A stretch of 64,000 nucleotides of DNA from Rhodanobacter humi. GTDB taxonomy: Bacteria > Pseudomonadota > Gammaproteobacteria > Xanthomonadales > Rhodanobacteraceae. The notes beneath the pieces are model-generated. The model was not told the origin of the DNA, made no database searches, and was given only the letters and a program-made list of their open reading frames with translations. Shown here piece after piece: positions 41,192 through 49,295 of this stretch (the stretch's first letter is position 1; each line of letters begins with the position of its first letter). Made by a program: the position numbers and the translations under genes. The stretch spans positions 1,426,001-1,490,000 of the forward strand of contig NZ_JBGBPY010000001.1 in the NCBI RefSeq assembly GCF_041107455.1, given 5' to 3'.

Positions 41192-42673
41192 ATGGTGGCG
41201 AACGTGGCAACCGCTCCACGCCAGGCAACACGCCTGCTGCTCGCGCTGGCCTTGCTGGCCGCGCCCTTTGCGGCGACTTGGGCCACCGATACGCCGACCA
41301 GCATTGCCGCCCTGGTCGATGCCGGCCAGTTCCAGGCCGCCGATGCCGACATCACGCAGGCGTTGAACCAACCAGGGACGGATGCCGCCACGCGCGAGAC
41401 ACTGCTGTTCCAGCGCGAACGCATGCGCCGCATCCGCTACGACTTCTCGCTCGACGCCGACGCGCTGAAGGCGCGCATCCGCCAGCAGGTGCCCGACCTG
41501 CGCGACGACGAATTCCGCGACTGGGACGAACACGGCCTGCTCGAACGCATGGTGATCGATGGCCGCGTGATGTACTTCAAGCGCGACGCCTCCAACATCT
41601 TCCGGCTCAGCGCCGAGGCCGCCGCGCGCCGCGCCCATCCGGCGCCGTTCGACGACGACCCGCTGCAGGTGCTGAACGACTACCACCGCGAAGTGCGCGC
41701 AGCCGCATTGCAGGAACACCGCAGCAGCGTGCTGCCGCATCGCGTGCGCATCACCCAGACGCTCACCGTGGATGCCGACGCGGTGCCGGCCGGCAAGATC
41801 GTGCGGGCATGGATTCCCTACCCGAAACCGCTGCCGGGCCAGCAGGACGACATCCGCTACGTGAGCAGCGAGCCGGCGAAGCACGAACTCGCGCCCAACG
41901 CCGCGCCGATGCGCACGGTGTATTTCGAGAAACCCGCGCAGGCCGGCAAGCCCACCACGTTCTCGGTCACCTACGAACTCACGCTTTCCGCGCAGTACCA
42001 CGTGATCGACCCGGCGCAGGTGGTGCCCGCGACGATCACGCCGGCACTCGCGCCGTACGTGGCCGAGCGCCCGCCGCACCTCGTGTTCACCGAGCAGTTG
42101 CGCCTGTTCTCGCGGCAGGTGGTGGGCGACGAGAAGAACCCCTATCGCATCGCGCAGAAGCTGTTCGCCGCGGTTGACGAGATCCCGTGGGCCGGCGCGC
42201 GCGAGTACTCCACCATCCCCAACCTCAGCGACTACACGCTGCATGCCGGCCACGGTGACTGCGGCCAGCAGACCATGCTGCTGATCACCCTGCTGCGCCT
42301 GAACGGCATCCCGGCGCGCTGGCAGTCCGGCGCGATCTTCGCCGACCACGGCTACAACGACATCCACGACTGGGGCCAGCTCTACCTCGCGCCCTATGGC
42401 TGGGTGCCGATGGACGTCACCTTCGGCCGCCTGCATCCGGGCGCGCAAGCCAAGCCCGGCGACGACGCGCTGGAATGGTTCTACCTCGGCGGGCTGGACG
42501 CCTGGCGCGTCGCCTTCAACAGCGATTACGGCCAGCGTTTCGTGCCGGCCAAGCACGCGTTCCGTTCCGACAACGTGGATTCGCAACGCGGTGAAGTCGA
42601 GTGGAGCGGCGGCAACCTCTACTACGACCAGTGGAACTACAGCTTCGACTGGTCGCCGGTCGCGCAGCCCTGA
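41192..42673 (+). CDS. Exported transglutaminase-like cysteine peptidase
   Basis: A 493-residue protein with a signal peptide (residues ~10-32) and a C-terminal transglutaminase-core domain. The catalytic triad is visible: Cys in HGDCGQQTMLLITLLRLNGIP (one residue short of the motif's usual length here), His in DIHDWGQLYLAPYGW, Asp in VPMDVTFG. The ~300 residues before it form an uncharacterised N-terminal region. Proteins of this class can act as peptidases or amidases on periplasmic peptides. In this setting a muropeptide substrate is plausible but unproven. ATG 41192 precedes the signal peptide; upstream codons are weak. It heads the plus-strand arm of the locus. Confidence 0.78.
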   Translation: MVANVATAPRQATRLLLALALLAAPFAATWATDTPTSIAALVDAGQFQAADADITQALNQPGTDAATRETLLFQRERMRRIRYDFSLDADALKARIRQQVPDLRDDEFRDWDEHGLLERMVIDGRVMYFKRDASNIFRLSAEAAARRAHPAPFDDDPLQVLNDYHREVRAAALQEHRSSVLPHRVRITQTLTVDADAVPAGKIVRAWIPYPKPLPGQQDDIRYVSSEPAKHELAPNAAPMRTVYFEKPAQAGKPTTFSVTYELTLSAQYHVIDPAQVVPATITPALAPYVAERPPHLVFTEQLRLFSRQVVGDEKNPYRIAQKLFAAVDEIPWAGAREYSTIPNLSDYTLHAGHGDCGQQTMLLITLLRLNGIPARWQSGAIFADHGYNDIHDWGQLYLAPYGWVPMDVTFGRLHPGAQAKPGDDALEWFYLGGLDAWRVAFNSDYGQRFVPAKHAFRSDNVDSQRGEVEWSGGNLYYDQWNYSFDWSPVAQP

Positions 42674-42686
42674 TCCATCCATCGAC

Positions 42687-43955
42687 ATGAATATTCGCGC
42701 TACGGCCGCCTCGCCCTCCACGCATTTCGACGGCGTGGATCTCGCCGCGCTCGCCATTCGATACGGCACGCCGCTGTACGCCTACTCGGCCAGCGCGATC
42801 CGCCAGCGCATCGCCGGCCTGCAGCAGGCGCTGCACGGTATGGACGCGATGATCTGCTACGCGGTCAAGGCCAACGGCAACCGCGCCATCCTGGAGTTGA
42901 TGGAGCAGGCCGGGCTGGGCGCGGACATCGTCTCCGCCGGCGAATTGCAGCGCGCGCTGCGTGCCGGCATGCCTCCCGCACGCATCGTGTTTTCCGGTGT
43001 GGGCAAGCGCGACGACGAGATCGCCGCGGCGCTGGCTGCGGGCATCCAGCGCTTCAACGTGGAATCGCTGGACGAGCTGCACGCCATCGAGCGCATTGCG
43101 GGAGAACACGGCGCCATGGCGCGCGCGGCGGTGCGCATCAACCCGGACGTGGACGCACTGACCCACGCCAAGATTTCCACCGGCAAGTCGGAGAACAAGT
43201 TCGGCGTGAGCATCGCCGAGGCGCGCCGCTGGTTCGATGCGCGCGCCACGCTCAAGCATGTGCAGTTGGACGGCCTGCACGTGCATATCGGTTCGCAGAT
43301 CCTCTCGCTGGAACCATATCGCCTCGCCCTGCAACGCGTGGCCGCGTTCTGGCGCGAGCTGCGCGACGCCGGTCATCCCGTCGCCAGCATCGACGTGGGC
43401 GGTGGCCTCGGCGTGCGCTATCGCGAAGGCGACGTGACTATCGCGCCGGCGGATTACGTGGCGGTGATCCGCGAGGCGCTCGCCGGCTTCGAGGGGCGCC
43501 TGCTGCTGGAACCCGGCCGCTACCTGGTGGCCGAGGCCGGCGTGCTGCTGACGCGCGTGCTGCGCATCAAGCAGGGCGAGGCGCGCGACTTCCTGGTGCT
43601 GGACGCGGCGATGAACGATCTGGCCCGCCCCAGCCTGTACGACGCCTGGCACGACATCGTGCCGGTAACGGACAAAGCCCGCCCACAGGCCGTATACGAC
43701 ATCGTCGGCCCGGTCTGCGAAACCGGCGATACCTTCGCACAGGCCCGCCCGCTGCCGGCGTGCGCGGCAGGCGACCTGGTGATGATCCGCGCCACCGGCG
43801 CCTATGGCGCCTCGATGGCCTCCACCTACAACTCGCGGCCGCTGGCCGCCGAAGTGCTGCTCGACCATGGTCGCCATGCGCTGATCCGCCGTCGGCAGAC
43901 ACTGGATGAAATGCTCGCCGGCGAACAGTCGGCCAGCCAGTGGGAGACGACATGA
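42687..43955 (+). CDS. Diaminopimelate decarboxylase-like PLP enzyme
   Basis: A 422-residue fold-III (alanine racemase-like) decarboxylase. PLP-lysine lies in ICYAVKANGN (~residues 50-59), the HIGSQ motif in the middle, the glycine-rich phosphate loop SIDVGGGLGVRY, and the C-terminal CETGD with the substrate-contacting Cys. These are the LysA signatures. In the salvage locus it would decarboxylate meso-DAP released from stem peptides to lysine; it could equally be the cell's only biosynthetic lysA. It starts 13 bp after the transglutaminase-like gene and overlaps the next start by ATGA. Confidence 0.85.
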   Translation: MNIRATAASPSTHFDGVDLAALAIRYGTPLYAYSASAIRQRIAGLQQALHGMDAMICYAVKANGNRAILELMEQAGLGADIVSAGELQRALRAGMPPARIVFSGVGKRDDEIAAALAAGIQRFNVESLDELHAIERIAGEHGAMARAAVRINPDVDALTHAKISTGKSENKFGVSIAEARRWFDARATLKHVQLDGLHVHIGSQILSLEPYRLALQRVAAFWRELRDAGHPVASIDVGGGLGVRYREGDVTIAPADYVAVIREALAGFEGRLLLEPGRYLVAEAGVLLTRVLRIKQGEARDFLVLDAAMNDLARPSLYDAWHDIVPVTDKARPQAVYDIVGPVCETGDTFAQARPLPACAAGDLVMIRATGAYGASMASTYNSRPLAAEVLLDHGRHALIRRRQTLDEMLAGEQSASQWETT

Positions 43956-45592
43956 AACGCAGCGCGCACGCCCAACTCCCTCTCCCCTGCTGCGAAGCCG
44001 CGGGGGAGAGGGTCGGGGTGAGGGGGCGTCTTTGCCTCGCCCTGCTCGCCGTCCTCGCGATCGTCGGCTCCGCGCACGCCGCCGCGCCTGCGACGCCTCC
44101 GGCGAACGGCGACTACGACCGCATCCTCGACGCCGTGGTCGCGCGCTACCACCTGCCCGGCATCGCGCTCGGCGTGATCGAGCACGGCAAGGTGGTCTAC
44201 ATTGCCACGCGCGGCGAGACCGTCGCCGGTTCGGGACACAAGATCACTCCGCACACCCTGTTCAAGATCGCCTCCAACAGCAAGGCGATGACCACCGCCT
44301 TGCTCGGCCGCCTCGTCGACCAGGGCAAGCTGCGCTGGGACGACCCGGTGACGAAGTACCTGCCGGACTTCCAGATGCACGACCCGTGGGTCACGAAGAA
44401 CATGCGCGTGGCCGACCTGCTTACGCACTCCAGCGGCCTGCCCGAAGGCGGCGGCGACCTGATGCTGTGGCCGGAACCGAACGCGTTCACCCGCGCCGAC
44501 ATCATCCACGGCTTGCGCCACATCAAGCCCGGCTACAGCTTCCGCTCGAAGTACCAGTACGACAACCTGCTCTACGTGGTGGCCGGCGAAGTGGCCGCCG
44601 CCGCGGGCGGCGCGCCGTACGAAACGCTGATGCACCGCGAGGTGTTCCAGCCGCTGGGCCTGGCCCGCTGCCAGGTCGGCGAGTGGAACCGCGACGCGGT
44701 GGGCGACGTGGCCGAGCCGCACTCCCGCGAGGGTGACCGCAACGTGCCGGTGGACGAGGACGGCCCGGTGATTCCCGCGATCACCTCCGCCCCCGCCGGC
44801 GGCATCCGCTGCGACCTCGACGGCTTGCTGACCTGGGCGCGCAACTGGCTGGTGCCTACGCCGGCGCAATTGCAGTGGCTCTCTGCGGAACAGCGCCACG
44901 TGCTGCAGTCGCCGCACATGCTGATCCCCGTCTCCGAACAGCGCCGCGACTGGGACGACAGCCACATCATGGCCTACGGCTATGGTTGGCGCATGACCGA
45001 CGTGGACGGCAGCTGGACGGTGTGGCACACCGGCACGCTGGATGGCATGTATTCCGAACTGATGCTGCTGCCCGACCGGAAGAACGGCTTCGTGTTCCTC
45101 ATCAACGGCGAGGCGGAATCCGCGCGCACCGTGCTCGGCGAAGCGTTGCTCAAGCACTTCACCAAGCCGGACGACACGCACGATGTCACGTGGTACGCGG
45201 ATGCGCAGCAACGCATCGACGAGCGGGCCAGCAAGCGTGCAGCTGCGCCGGACACCTCAAAGGCCACGCCCGTCGCGCCTGCCGCGCTGGCGGCGTGGAC
45301 GGGGCGTTACCGCGATCCCTGGCTGGGCGATCTCATGCTGTGCCCCAGCGGCGACCGCGTGCATTTCGCCGTCGCCAAGTCGCCACGGCTCAACGGCGAC
45401 GTGATGCGTCTCGGCAACCGCGACCTGGTGCACTGGAGCAAACATGGCATGGACCCCGACGCCTGGCTGGATTTCCATCCCGCGCAAGGCGGCCAGGCCG
45501 CCACGCTGACCATGGCCAAGGTCGATCCGCTGGGCGACTTCAGTTCCGACTACGAAGACCTGCACTTCGTGCGCACCGGGGATTGCCCATGA
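43952..45592 (+). CDS. Secreted serine hydrolase, beta-lactamase/D-aminopeptidase fold
   Basis: A 546-residue exported hydrolase. The active-site set is SNSK (Ser 108, Lys 111), YDN (~residue 197-200) and HTG in WHTGTLDG, as in class C beta-lactamases, DD-peptidases and D-aminopeptidases. A C-terminal ~130-residue beta domain (TGRYRDPWLGDL on) is like those in D-aminopeptidase relatives. A substrate with D-alanine ends fits the neighbours. Odd feature: codons ~9-26, before the hydrophobic signal core, are a copy of the CT-rich hairpin repeat, so the leader is unusually long. ATGA overlap with the upstream gene fixes the start. Confidence 0.83.
   Translation: MKRSAHAQLPLPCCEAAGERVGVRGRLCLALLAVLAIVGSAHAAAPATPPANGDYDRILDAVVARYHLPGIALGVIEHGKVVYIATRGETVAGSGHKITPHTLFKIASNSKAMTTALLGRLVDQGKLRWDDPVTKYLPDFQMHDPWVTKNMRVADLLTHSSGLPEGGGDLMLWPEPNAFTRADIIHGLRHIKPGYSFRSKYQYDNLLYVVAGEVAAAAGGAPYETLMHREVFQPLGLARCQVGEWNRDAVGDVAEPHSREGDRNVPVDEDGPVIPAITSAPAGGIRCDLDGLLTWARNWLVPTPAQLQWLSAEQRHVLQSPHMLIPVSEQRRDWDDSHIMAYGYGWRMTDVDGSWTVWHTGTLDGMYSELMLLPDRKNGFVFLINGEAESARTVLGEALLKHFTKPDDTHDVTWYADAQQRIDERASKRAAAPDTSKATPVAPAALAAWTGRYRDPWLGDLMLCPSGDRVHFAVAKSPRLNGDVMRLGNRDLVHWSKHGMDPDAWLDFHPAQGGQAATLTMAKVDPLGDFSSDYEDLHFVRTGDCP
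43976..44029. repeat. CT-rich hairpin repeat inside a coding leader
   Basis: ACTCCCTCTCCCCTGCTGCG...CGGGGGAGAGGGTCGGGGTG forms a stem with a short loop. It is read in frame as residues ~9-26 of the serine hydrolase, N-terminal to the hydrophobic core of the signal peptide. Confidence 0.8.
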
Positions 45593-46383
45593 AGCACCGG
45601 CTCACTGTAGGAGCGCACCCTGTGCGCGATCGGCTCTCCACGAAAAGCTGGATCGCGCACAGGGTGCGCTCCTACGGCATCGCGTCGATCATCGTCCTCG
45701 CGACCTGTCTGCAGATCGCACAGGCCGACGAGCCACCGCCACAACTCTCGCCAGCGAAGACCGCAGCGCAGGCCAACCTGGTCGACATCCGCAGCCTGGT
45801 GCCCGACATCGCCGAGGACATCAAGTACGCCAGCAGCGACAACTTCGTCGGCCGGCCAGTGCACGGCTACCTCGCGCCCAAGTGCCTGCTGCTGCGCCCC
45901 GCCGCCGAAGCGCTGGCGCGCGTCGAGCGCGAACTGCGCACGCAGCACTACCGGCTGAAGCTGTGGGATTGCTATCGCCCCGCCCTCGCGGTGGCGGACT
46001 TCGTGCACTGGGCGCACGACCTCGGCGACCAGCGCACCAAGCCCCAGCACTACCCGAACCTGGACAAGTCGCAACTGCTGGGCGACTACATCGCGCCCAT
46101 CTCTGGCCACAGCCGCGGCGCCACCGTGGACCTCACCATGGAACGCTGCGCCGCCGACGGCACACATTGCGCGCCGCTGGACATGGGCACCGGCTTCGAC
46201 TGGTTCGGCGTGCGTGCCCATACCGACGCGCCCGGCATCGACGCGAAGCAACATACCAACCGCCTGCTGCTGCGCGCGGCGATGGGACGCGAGGGCTTCC
46301 GGAACTATCCGCTGGAGTGGTGGCACTACACCCTCACGCCCGAACCCACACCGCACACGCTGTACGACGTGCCGGTGGAATGA
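45589..46383 (+). CDS. D-alanyl-D-alanine dipeptidase (M15 family, VanX/DdpX-like), exported
   Basis: A 264-residue zinc dipeptidase. The metal motif SGHSRGATVDLT (His and Asp ligands) and the C-terminal EWWHYTL (catalytic Glu and third ligand His) are intact, and KLWDCYRP matches the conserved Arg-containing motif. It should hydrolyse D-Ala-D-Ala freed from murein. A hydrophobic segment (residues ~31-46, cut near AQA) suggests export, but the 25 residues before it are encoded by a full REP-like inverted pair (codons 6-30), extending the leader in frame. The start overlaps the previous stop (ATGA). Confidence 0.87.
   Translation: MKHRLTVGAHPVRDRLSTKSWIAHRVRSYGIASIIVLATCLQIAQADEPPPQLSPAKTAAQANLVDIRSLVPDIAEDIKYASSDNFVGRPVHGYLAPKCLLLRPAAEALARVERELRTQHYRLKLWDCYRPALAVADFVHWAHDLGDQRTKPQHYPNLDKSQLLGDYIAPISGHSRGATVDLTMERCAADGTHCAPLDMGTGFDWFGVRAHTDAPGIDAKQHTNRLLLRAAMGREGFRNYPLEWWHYTLTPEPTPHTLYDVPVE
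45606..45676. repeat. REP-like inverted pair GCGCACCCTGTGCGC inside a coding leader
   Basis: Perfect 26-bp complementary arms (45606-45631 and 45651-45676) around a 19-nt spacer. The element is in frame with the dipeptidase and encodes the residues VGAHPVRDR and IAHRVRSYG on its two arms. The same family, outside genes, is at 10.09, 38.80 and 56.66-56.73 kb. Confidence 0.92.
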
Positions 46384-46403
46384 CATCGCGCCCACCGAAA
46401 CTC

Positions 46404-46510
46404 CCCTCTCCCACCGGGAGAGGGGTTGGGGAAAGGGTTGGGACGAAGCCGAACGTTGCGGCGATACCGAACCCTCTCCCCAACCCCTCCCCCGGCGGGG
46501 GAGGGGCTCA
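46404..46510. repeat. Two CT-rich hairpin repeats
   Basis: CCCCTCTCCCACCGGGAGAGGGG (46404 on) and CCCCTCCCCCGGCGGGGGAGGGG-like (46470-46510) fill most of the 151-bp gap between the dipeptidase and the second serine hydrolase. They could attenuate readthrough between the two genes. A separate ribosome site follows for the second gene. Confidence 0.8.
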
Positions 46511-46534
46511 AGCCGCCGTGCCTGGAGGTTTATC

Positions 46535-47602
46535 ATGCGTCTCGCCACCATCCTCGCCCTGTCGCTTCTCATCACCGGCACTGCAAGCGCATCGACCACC
46601 GACGCCATCCGGAACGCCAACCGCCTGATGCAGCCTTACACCGGCGACGTCCCCGGCGCCTCGCTGCTGGTCATCAAGGACGGCAAGCCTCTGCTCGACC
46701 GCGGCTACGGCATGGCCGACCTGGAGCACCACGTCGCCGCCTCCCCGGCCACCGACTACCGCCTCGCCTCGGTCACCAAGCAGTTCACCGCCGCCGCGAT
46801 CCTGCTGCTGGCACAGGACGGCAAGCTCAAGCTCGACGACTCGATCCGCCACTGGCTGCCCACGCTGCCGACCTTCACTGCCCATGTGACGTTGAGCGAA
46901 CTGCTCTGCCACACCGGCGGCCTGCTCGACTACGAGGACCTGATCCCGCCCGACACCACGAAGCAGCTCAACGACAACGACGTGCTGCGCATGATCGCCG
47001 CCACCACGCACGGCTACTTCCCGCCCGGCACCGCCTACCGCTACAGCAACACCGGTTTCGTGCTGCTCGGCCTGGTGGTGGAGAAGGCCTCAGGCGTGAC
47101 GTTGCAGGACTTCCTCGCACGGCGCATCTTCCAGCCGCTGCACATGGACCACACCCTGCTCTACGTGCACGACGACACCATGCCTTCAAAGAGCGGAGTG
47201 CCCAACCGCGCGTACGGCTACAGCGAAACCGACGGCCAATGGCAGCGCACCGACCAGGATCTGACCAGCGCCACCCGCGGCGACGGCGGCATCTATTCCA
47301 GCATCGACGACCTCGCGAAATGGGACGCTGCGCTGTACGACGACCGCCTGCTCAGCGACGCCTCGCGCAAGCTCGCCTTCAGCCCGCATGCGAAGGTCGT
47401 GGGCGAGCCGTACGAAGCCAGTTACGGCTACGGTTGGCGCATCACCGGCGACACGCTGTGGCATTCAGGCGAGAGCATCGGCTTCCGCAACGTGATCGTG
47501 CGTTGGCCGAAGCAGCACCTCACGGTGATCCTGCTCAGCAACCGCAACGACCCTGAGCCCTACCGCACCGTGCTGGCGATTGCGGAGCCGTTCCTGCATT
47601 GA
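46535..47602 (+). CDS. Secreted serine hydrolase, beta-lactamase fold (second paralogue)
   Basis: A 355-residue exported protein with a standard short signal peptide (1-19, cut after ASA). Catalytic motifs are SVTK (Ser 79, Lys 82), YSN in YRYSNTGF and HSG in WHSGESIG. It lacks the extra C-terminal beta domain of the upstream paralogue, so it is closer to simple class C-like DD-peptidases or esterases. GGAGG lies 7 nt before ATG 46535. It is probably another D-amino-acid peptide hydrolase of the salvage locus, though the fold alone does not fix the substrate. Confidence 0.83.
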   Translation: MRLATILALSLLITGTASASTTDAIRNANRLMQPYTGDVPGASLLVIKDGKPLLDRGYGMADLEHHVAASPATDYRLASVTKQFTAAAILLLAQDGKLKLDDSIRHWLPTLPTFTAHVTLSELLCHTGGLLDYEDLIPPDTTKQLNDNDVLRMIAATTHGYFPPGTAYRYSNTGFVLLGLVVEKASGVTLQDFLARRIFQPLHMDHTLLYVHDDTMPSKSGVPNRAYGYSETDGQWQRTDQDLTSATRGDGGIYSSIDDLAKWDAALYDDRLLSDASRKLAFSPHAKVVGEPYEASYGYGWRITGDTLWHSGESIGFRNVIVRWPKQHLTVILLSNRNDPEPYRTVLAIAEPFLH

Positions 47603-47631
47603 ACATCATCGCCCCCACGGCCATCACCGTC

Positions 47632-47810
47632 ATTCCGGCGCAGGCCGGACAAGCGCGAAGCGCGCAGAACGTCTGCATAGCAGACGGCCCCGCAGGGGCG
47701 AGCGCAGCGAGTCATCCAGTCGGGGAACTCGTGCGAAGCACACAATACCTGTTTCGTGTGCTTCGCACGCATGCTTCACTGGATTCCAGCTTTCGCTGGA
47801 ATGACGGGCA
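47632..47810. repeat. Composite intergenic repeat with several inverted pairs
   Basis: The gap between the second hydrolase and the amidase holds an outer inverted pair (CGTCATTCCGGC and GCTGGAATGACGGG), the hairpin GTGCGAAGCACAC...GTGTGCTTCGCAC (47729-47769) and GGATTCCAGCTTTCGCTGGA. The last is a relative of the repeat near 17.8 kb. No gene is seen. Confidence 0.7.
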
Positions 47811-47823
47811 AAATGCAGAAGCC

Positions 47824-48642
47824 ATGAAACCCATCGCCATGCTACAGACACACCCCACACCCCGCCTCCTGCGCACCGCCATCCTGCTGCTGTCGCTCGC
47901 ACTGCTTGCCGCCTGCGCGCCGCTGCCGCTGCGCAACCCGCTGGCCACCTGGGTGCCCTCGCCGAACCACGACGTCCGCCGACCGGTGCTGATCGTGCTG
48001 CACTTCACCGACGAGCACTCCGCGCAGGAAGCGCTGGACACCTTGCGCACGAAGAACAGTGGCGGCCCGGTGAGCGCGCATTACCTGATCGGCAGCGACG
48101 GCCACATCTACCAATTGGTGCCCGACCAGTTGCGCGCATGGCAGGCGGGGCCGGGACGCTGGGGCACCATCACCGACCTCAATTCGGCCTCCATCGGCAT
48201 CGAGCTGGACAACGACGGCCATTCGCCGTTCGCCCAACCGCAGATCGCCAGCCTGCTGCGCCTGCTCGCCGACCTCACCACGCGGCTGCACATCCCGCCC
48301 ACCCAGATCATCGGCCACGAGGATCTCGCGCCCGGTCGCAAGGACGACCCCGGCCCGCTGTTCCCGTGGCAGCAACTCGCCGACGCCGGCTTCGGCCGCT
48401 GGCCGCACGGCCCGTTGTGCGACCCGCCGCCCGGCTTCGATCCGTGGATGGCGATGGCCGTGGTCGGCTATGCGCTGGACGACCGCGCCGCCGCCGTGCG
48501 CTCCTTCCACCACCACTTCCGCGGCATGCAAGGCGACACGCTGGATGCCGAGGATCTGCGCATCCTCTACAACCTTGCGCAGCAGATCGAGCCAAGCGCG
48601 AACACCTGCGTTGCGCCTACGACGCAAACGTCGGCCGGCTAA
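47824..48642 (+). CDS. Lipoprotein N-acetylmuramoyl-L-alanine amidase, AmpD/AmiD-like
   Basis: A 272-residue lipoprotein. The signal peptide ends in lipobox LLAAC with Cys 31. The amidase_2 domain (~45-200) has zinc ligands in LIVLHFTDE, and IGHEDLAPGRKDDPGP with the second His and the Asp ligand, plus SIGIELDNDG. The C-terminal ~70 residues look like a helical peptidoglycan-binding module, as in AmiD. It would cut the bond between MurNAc and L-Ala at the outer membrane, generating the stem peptides used by the other enzymes of the locus. Its 3' end overlaps the convergent gene by 4 bp. Confidence 0.88.
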   Translation: MKPIAMLQTHPTPRLLRTAILLLSLALLAACAPLPLRNPLATWVPSPNHDVRRPVLIVLHFTDEHSAQEALDTLRTKNSGGPVSAHYLIGSDGHIYQLVPDQLRAWQAGPGRWGTITDLNSASIGIELDNDGHSPFAQPQIASLLRLLADLTTRLHIPPTQIIGHEDLAPGRKDDPGPLFPWQQLADAGFGRWPHGPLCDPPPGFDPWMAMAVVGYALDDRAAAVRSFHHHFRGMQGDTLDAEDLRILYNLAQQIEPSANTCVAPTTQTSAG

Positions 48643-49295
48643 GGGCGAACCAGCACGCTCGCGGTATAGCTCTCCACCACCAGGCTGAAGGGCTGGTTGT
48701 TCTGCGTGTACAGCAAGGCGCGGTGTTGCAGCACGTGGGACGGGATCGCCAATGGCTGGCCGCTGGCCGGCGGCAGGGCGGCGCCACTGTCCCAGCCTTG
48801 CGGCAACGGCGACCACAGCAGCTCGGCGGAGAGCGTCTGGCGGCGGAAGTGCAGCGGTTGCACCACCTTGCCGAACGGTACGTCGGTAGTGTCGAGCTGC
48901 CGGTTCATCGCCGCGGTCAGCCGCGACGGCACGTACCAGTTGTCGGCATCGGAAAGCACCGTGTCGCCGCAGGCCAGTTGCACGCGGCGATAGCGCACCG
49001 ACTCACCCGCACCAATGCCGAGCAGCGTGCGACCGTCCGGCGGCAGCGGCTTGTCCCCGCCCTGCACGCGATGCGCCACGATCTTTGCCGGCGCCGCCAG
49101 ATGATGCGCACTGCACCAGCGCTCCAGCGTCAGCGTGGCGCTGGGATGACTCAGCAACTCGGCGTTGAGCGTCTGCAACTCGGCCAGCGCCTGCGTGCGG
49201 GCGAGCGGCGTGTCCGGCCAGCCCCCACGCGCGGAGGCGACCGGCGCAACCAGCAGCGTCAGCGCAACGCACGCCACGAGGTTCCGCGAACGCAC
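48639..49295 (-). CDS. Exported protein with chorismate-lyase-like (UbiC) fold
   Basis: A 218-residue protein with a signal peptide (cut after ASA, residue ~22). The rest resembles UbiC/UTRA-fold lyases: a central YRRVQLACGDTVLSDADNWYVP strand pattern, then TTDVPFGKVV, and a final HRALLYTQNNQPFSLVVES, corresponding in order to the REILLCADG, GKTPLGRYL and RRSRLRLSGKPLLLTE blocks of chorismate lyase. The start is a GTG 2 bp after the trpE stop, so the genes are probably one transcript. UbiC itself is cytosolic, so export is odd. Identity at family level is uncertain. Confidence 0.6.
   Translation of the reverse strand: MRSRNLVACVALTLLVAPVASARGGWPDTPLARTQALAELQTLNAELLSHPSATLTLERWCSAHHLAAPAKIVAHRVQGGDKPLPPDGRTLLGIGAGESVRYRRVQLACGDTVLSDADNWYVPSRLTAAMNRQLDTTDVPFGKVVQPLHFRRQTLSAELLWSPLPQGWDSGAALPPASGQPLAIPSHVLQHRALLYTQNNQPFSLVVESYTASVLVRP

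Noticed and set aside
44875-45588. Plus-strand frame in another phase joined to the dipeptidase start
   Set aside because: It is the shadow of the upstream hydrolase. The real dipeptidase start is the ATG in the ATGA overlap at 45589.
43952-47602. The two serine hydrolases as beta-lactamase resistance genes
   Set aside because: The S-x-x-K / Y-x-N / HTG motifs define a broad fold that includes DD-peptidases, D-aminopeptidases and esterases; the context points to cell-wall peptides.
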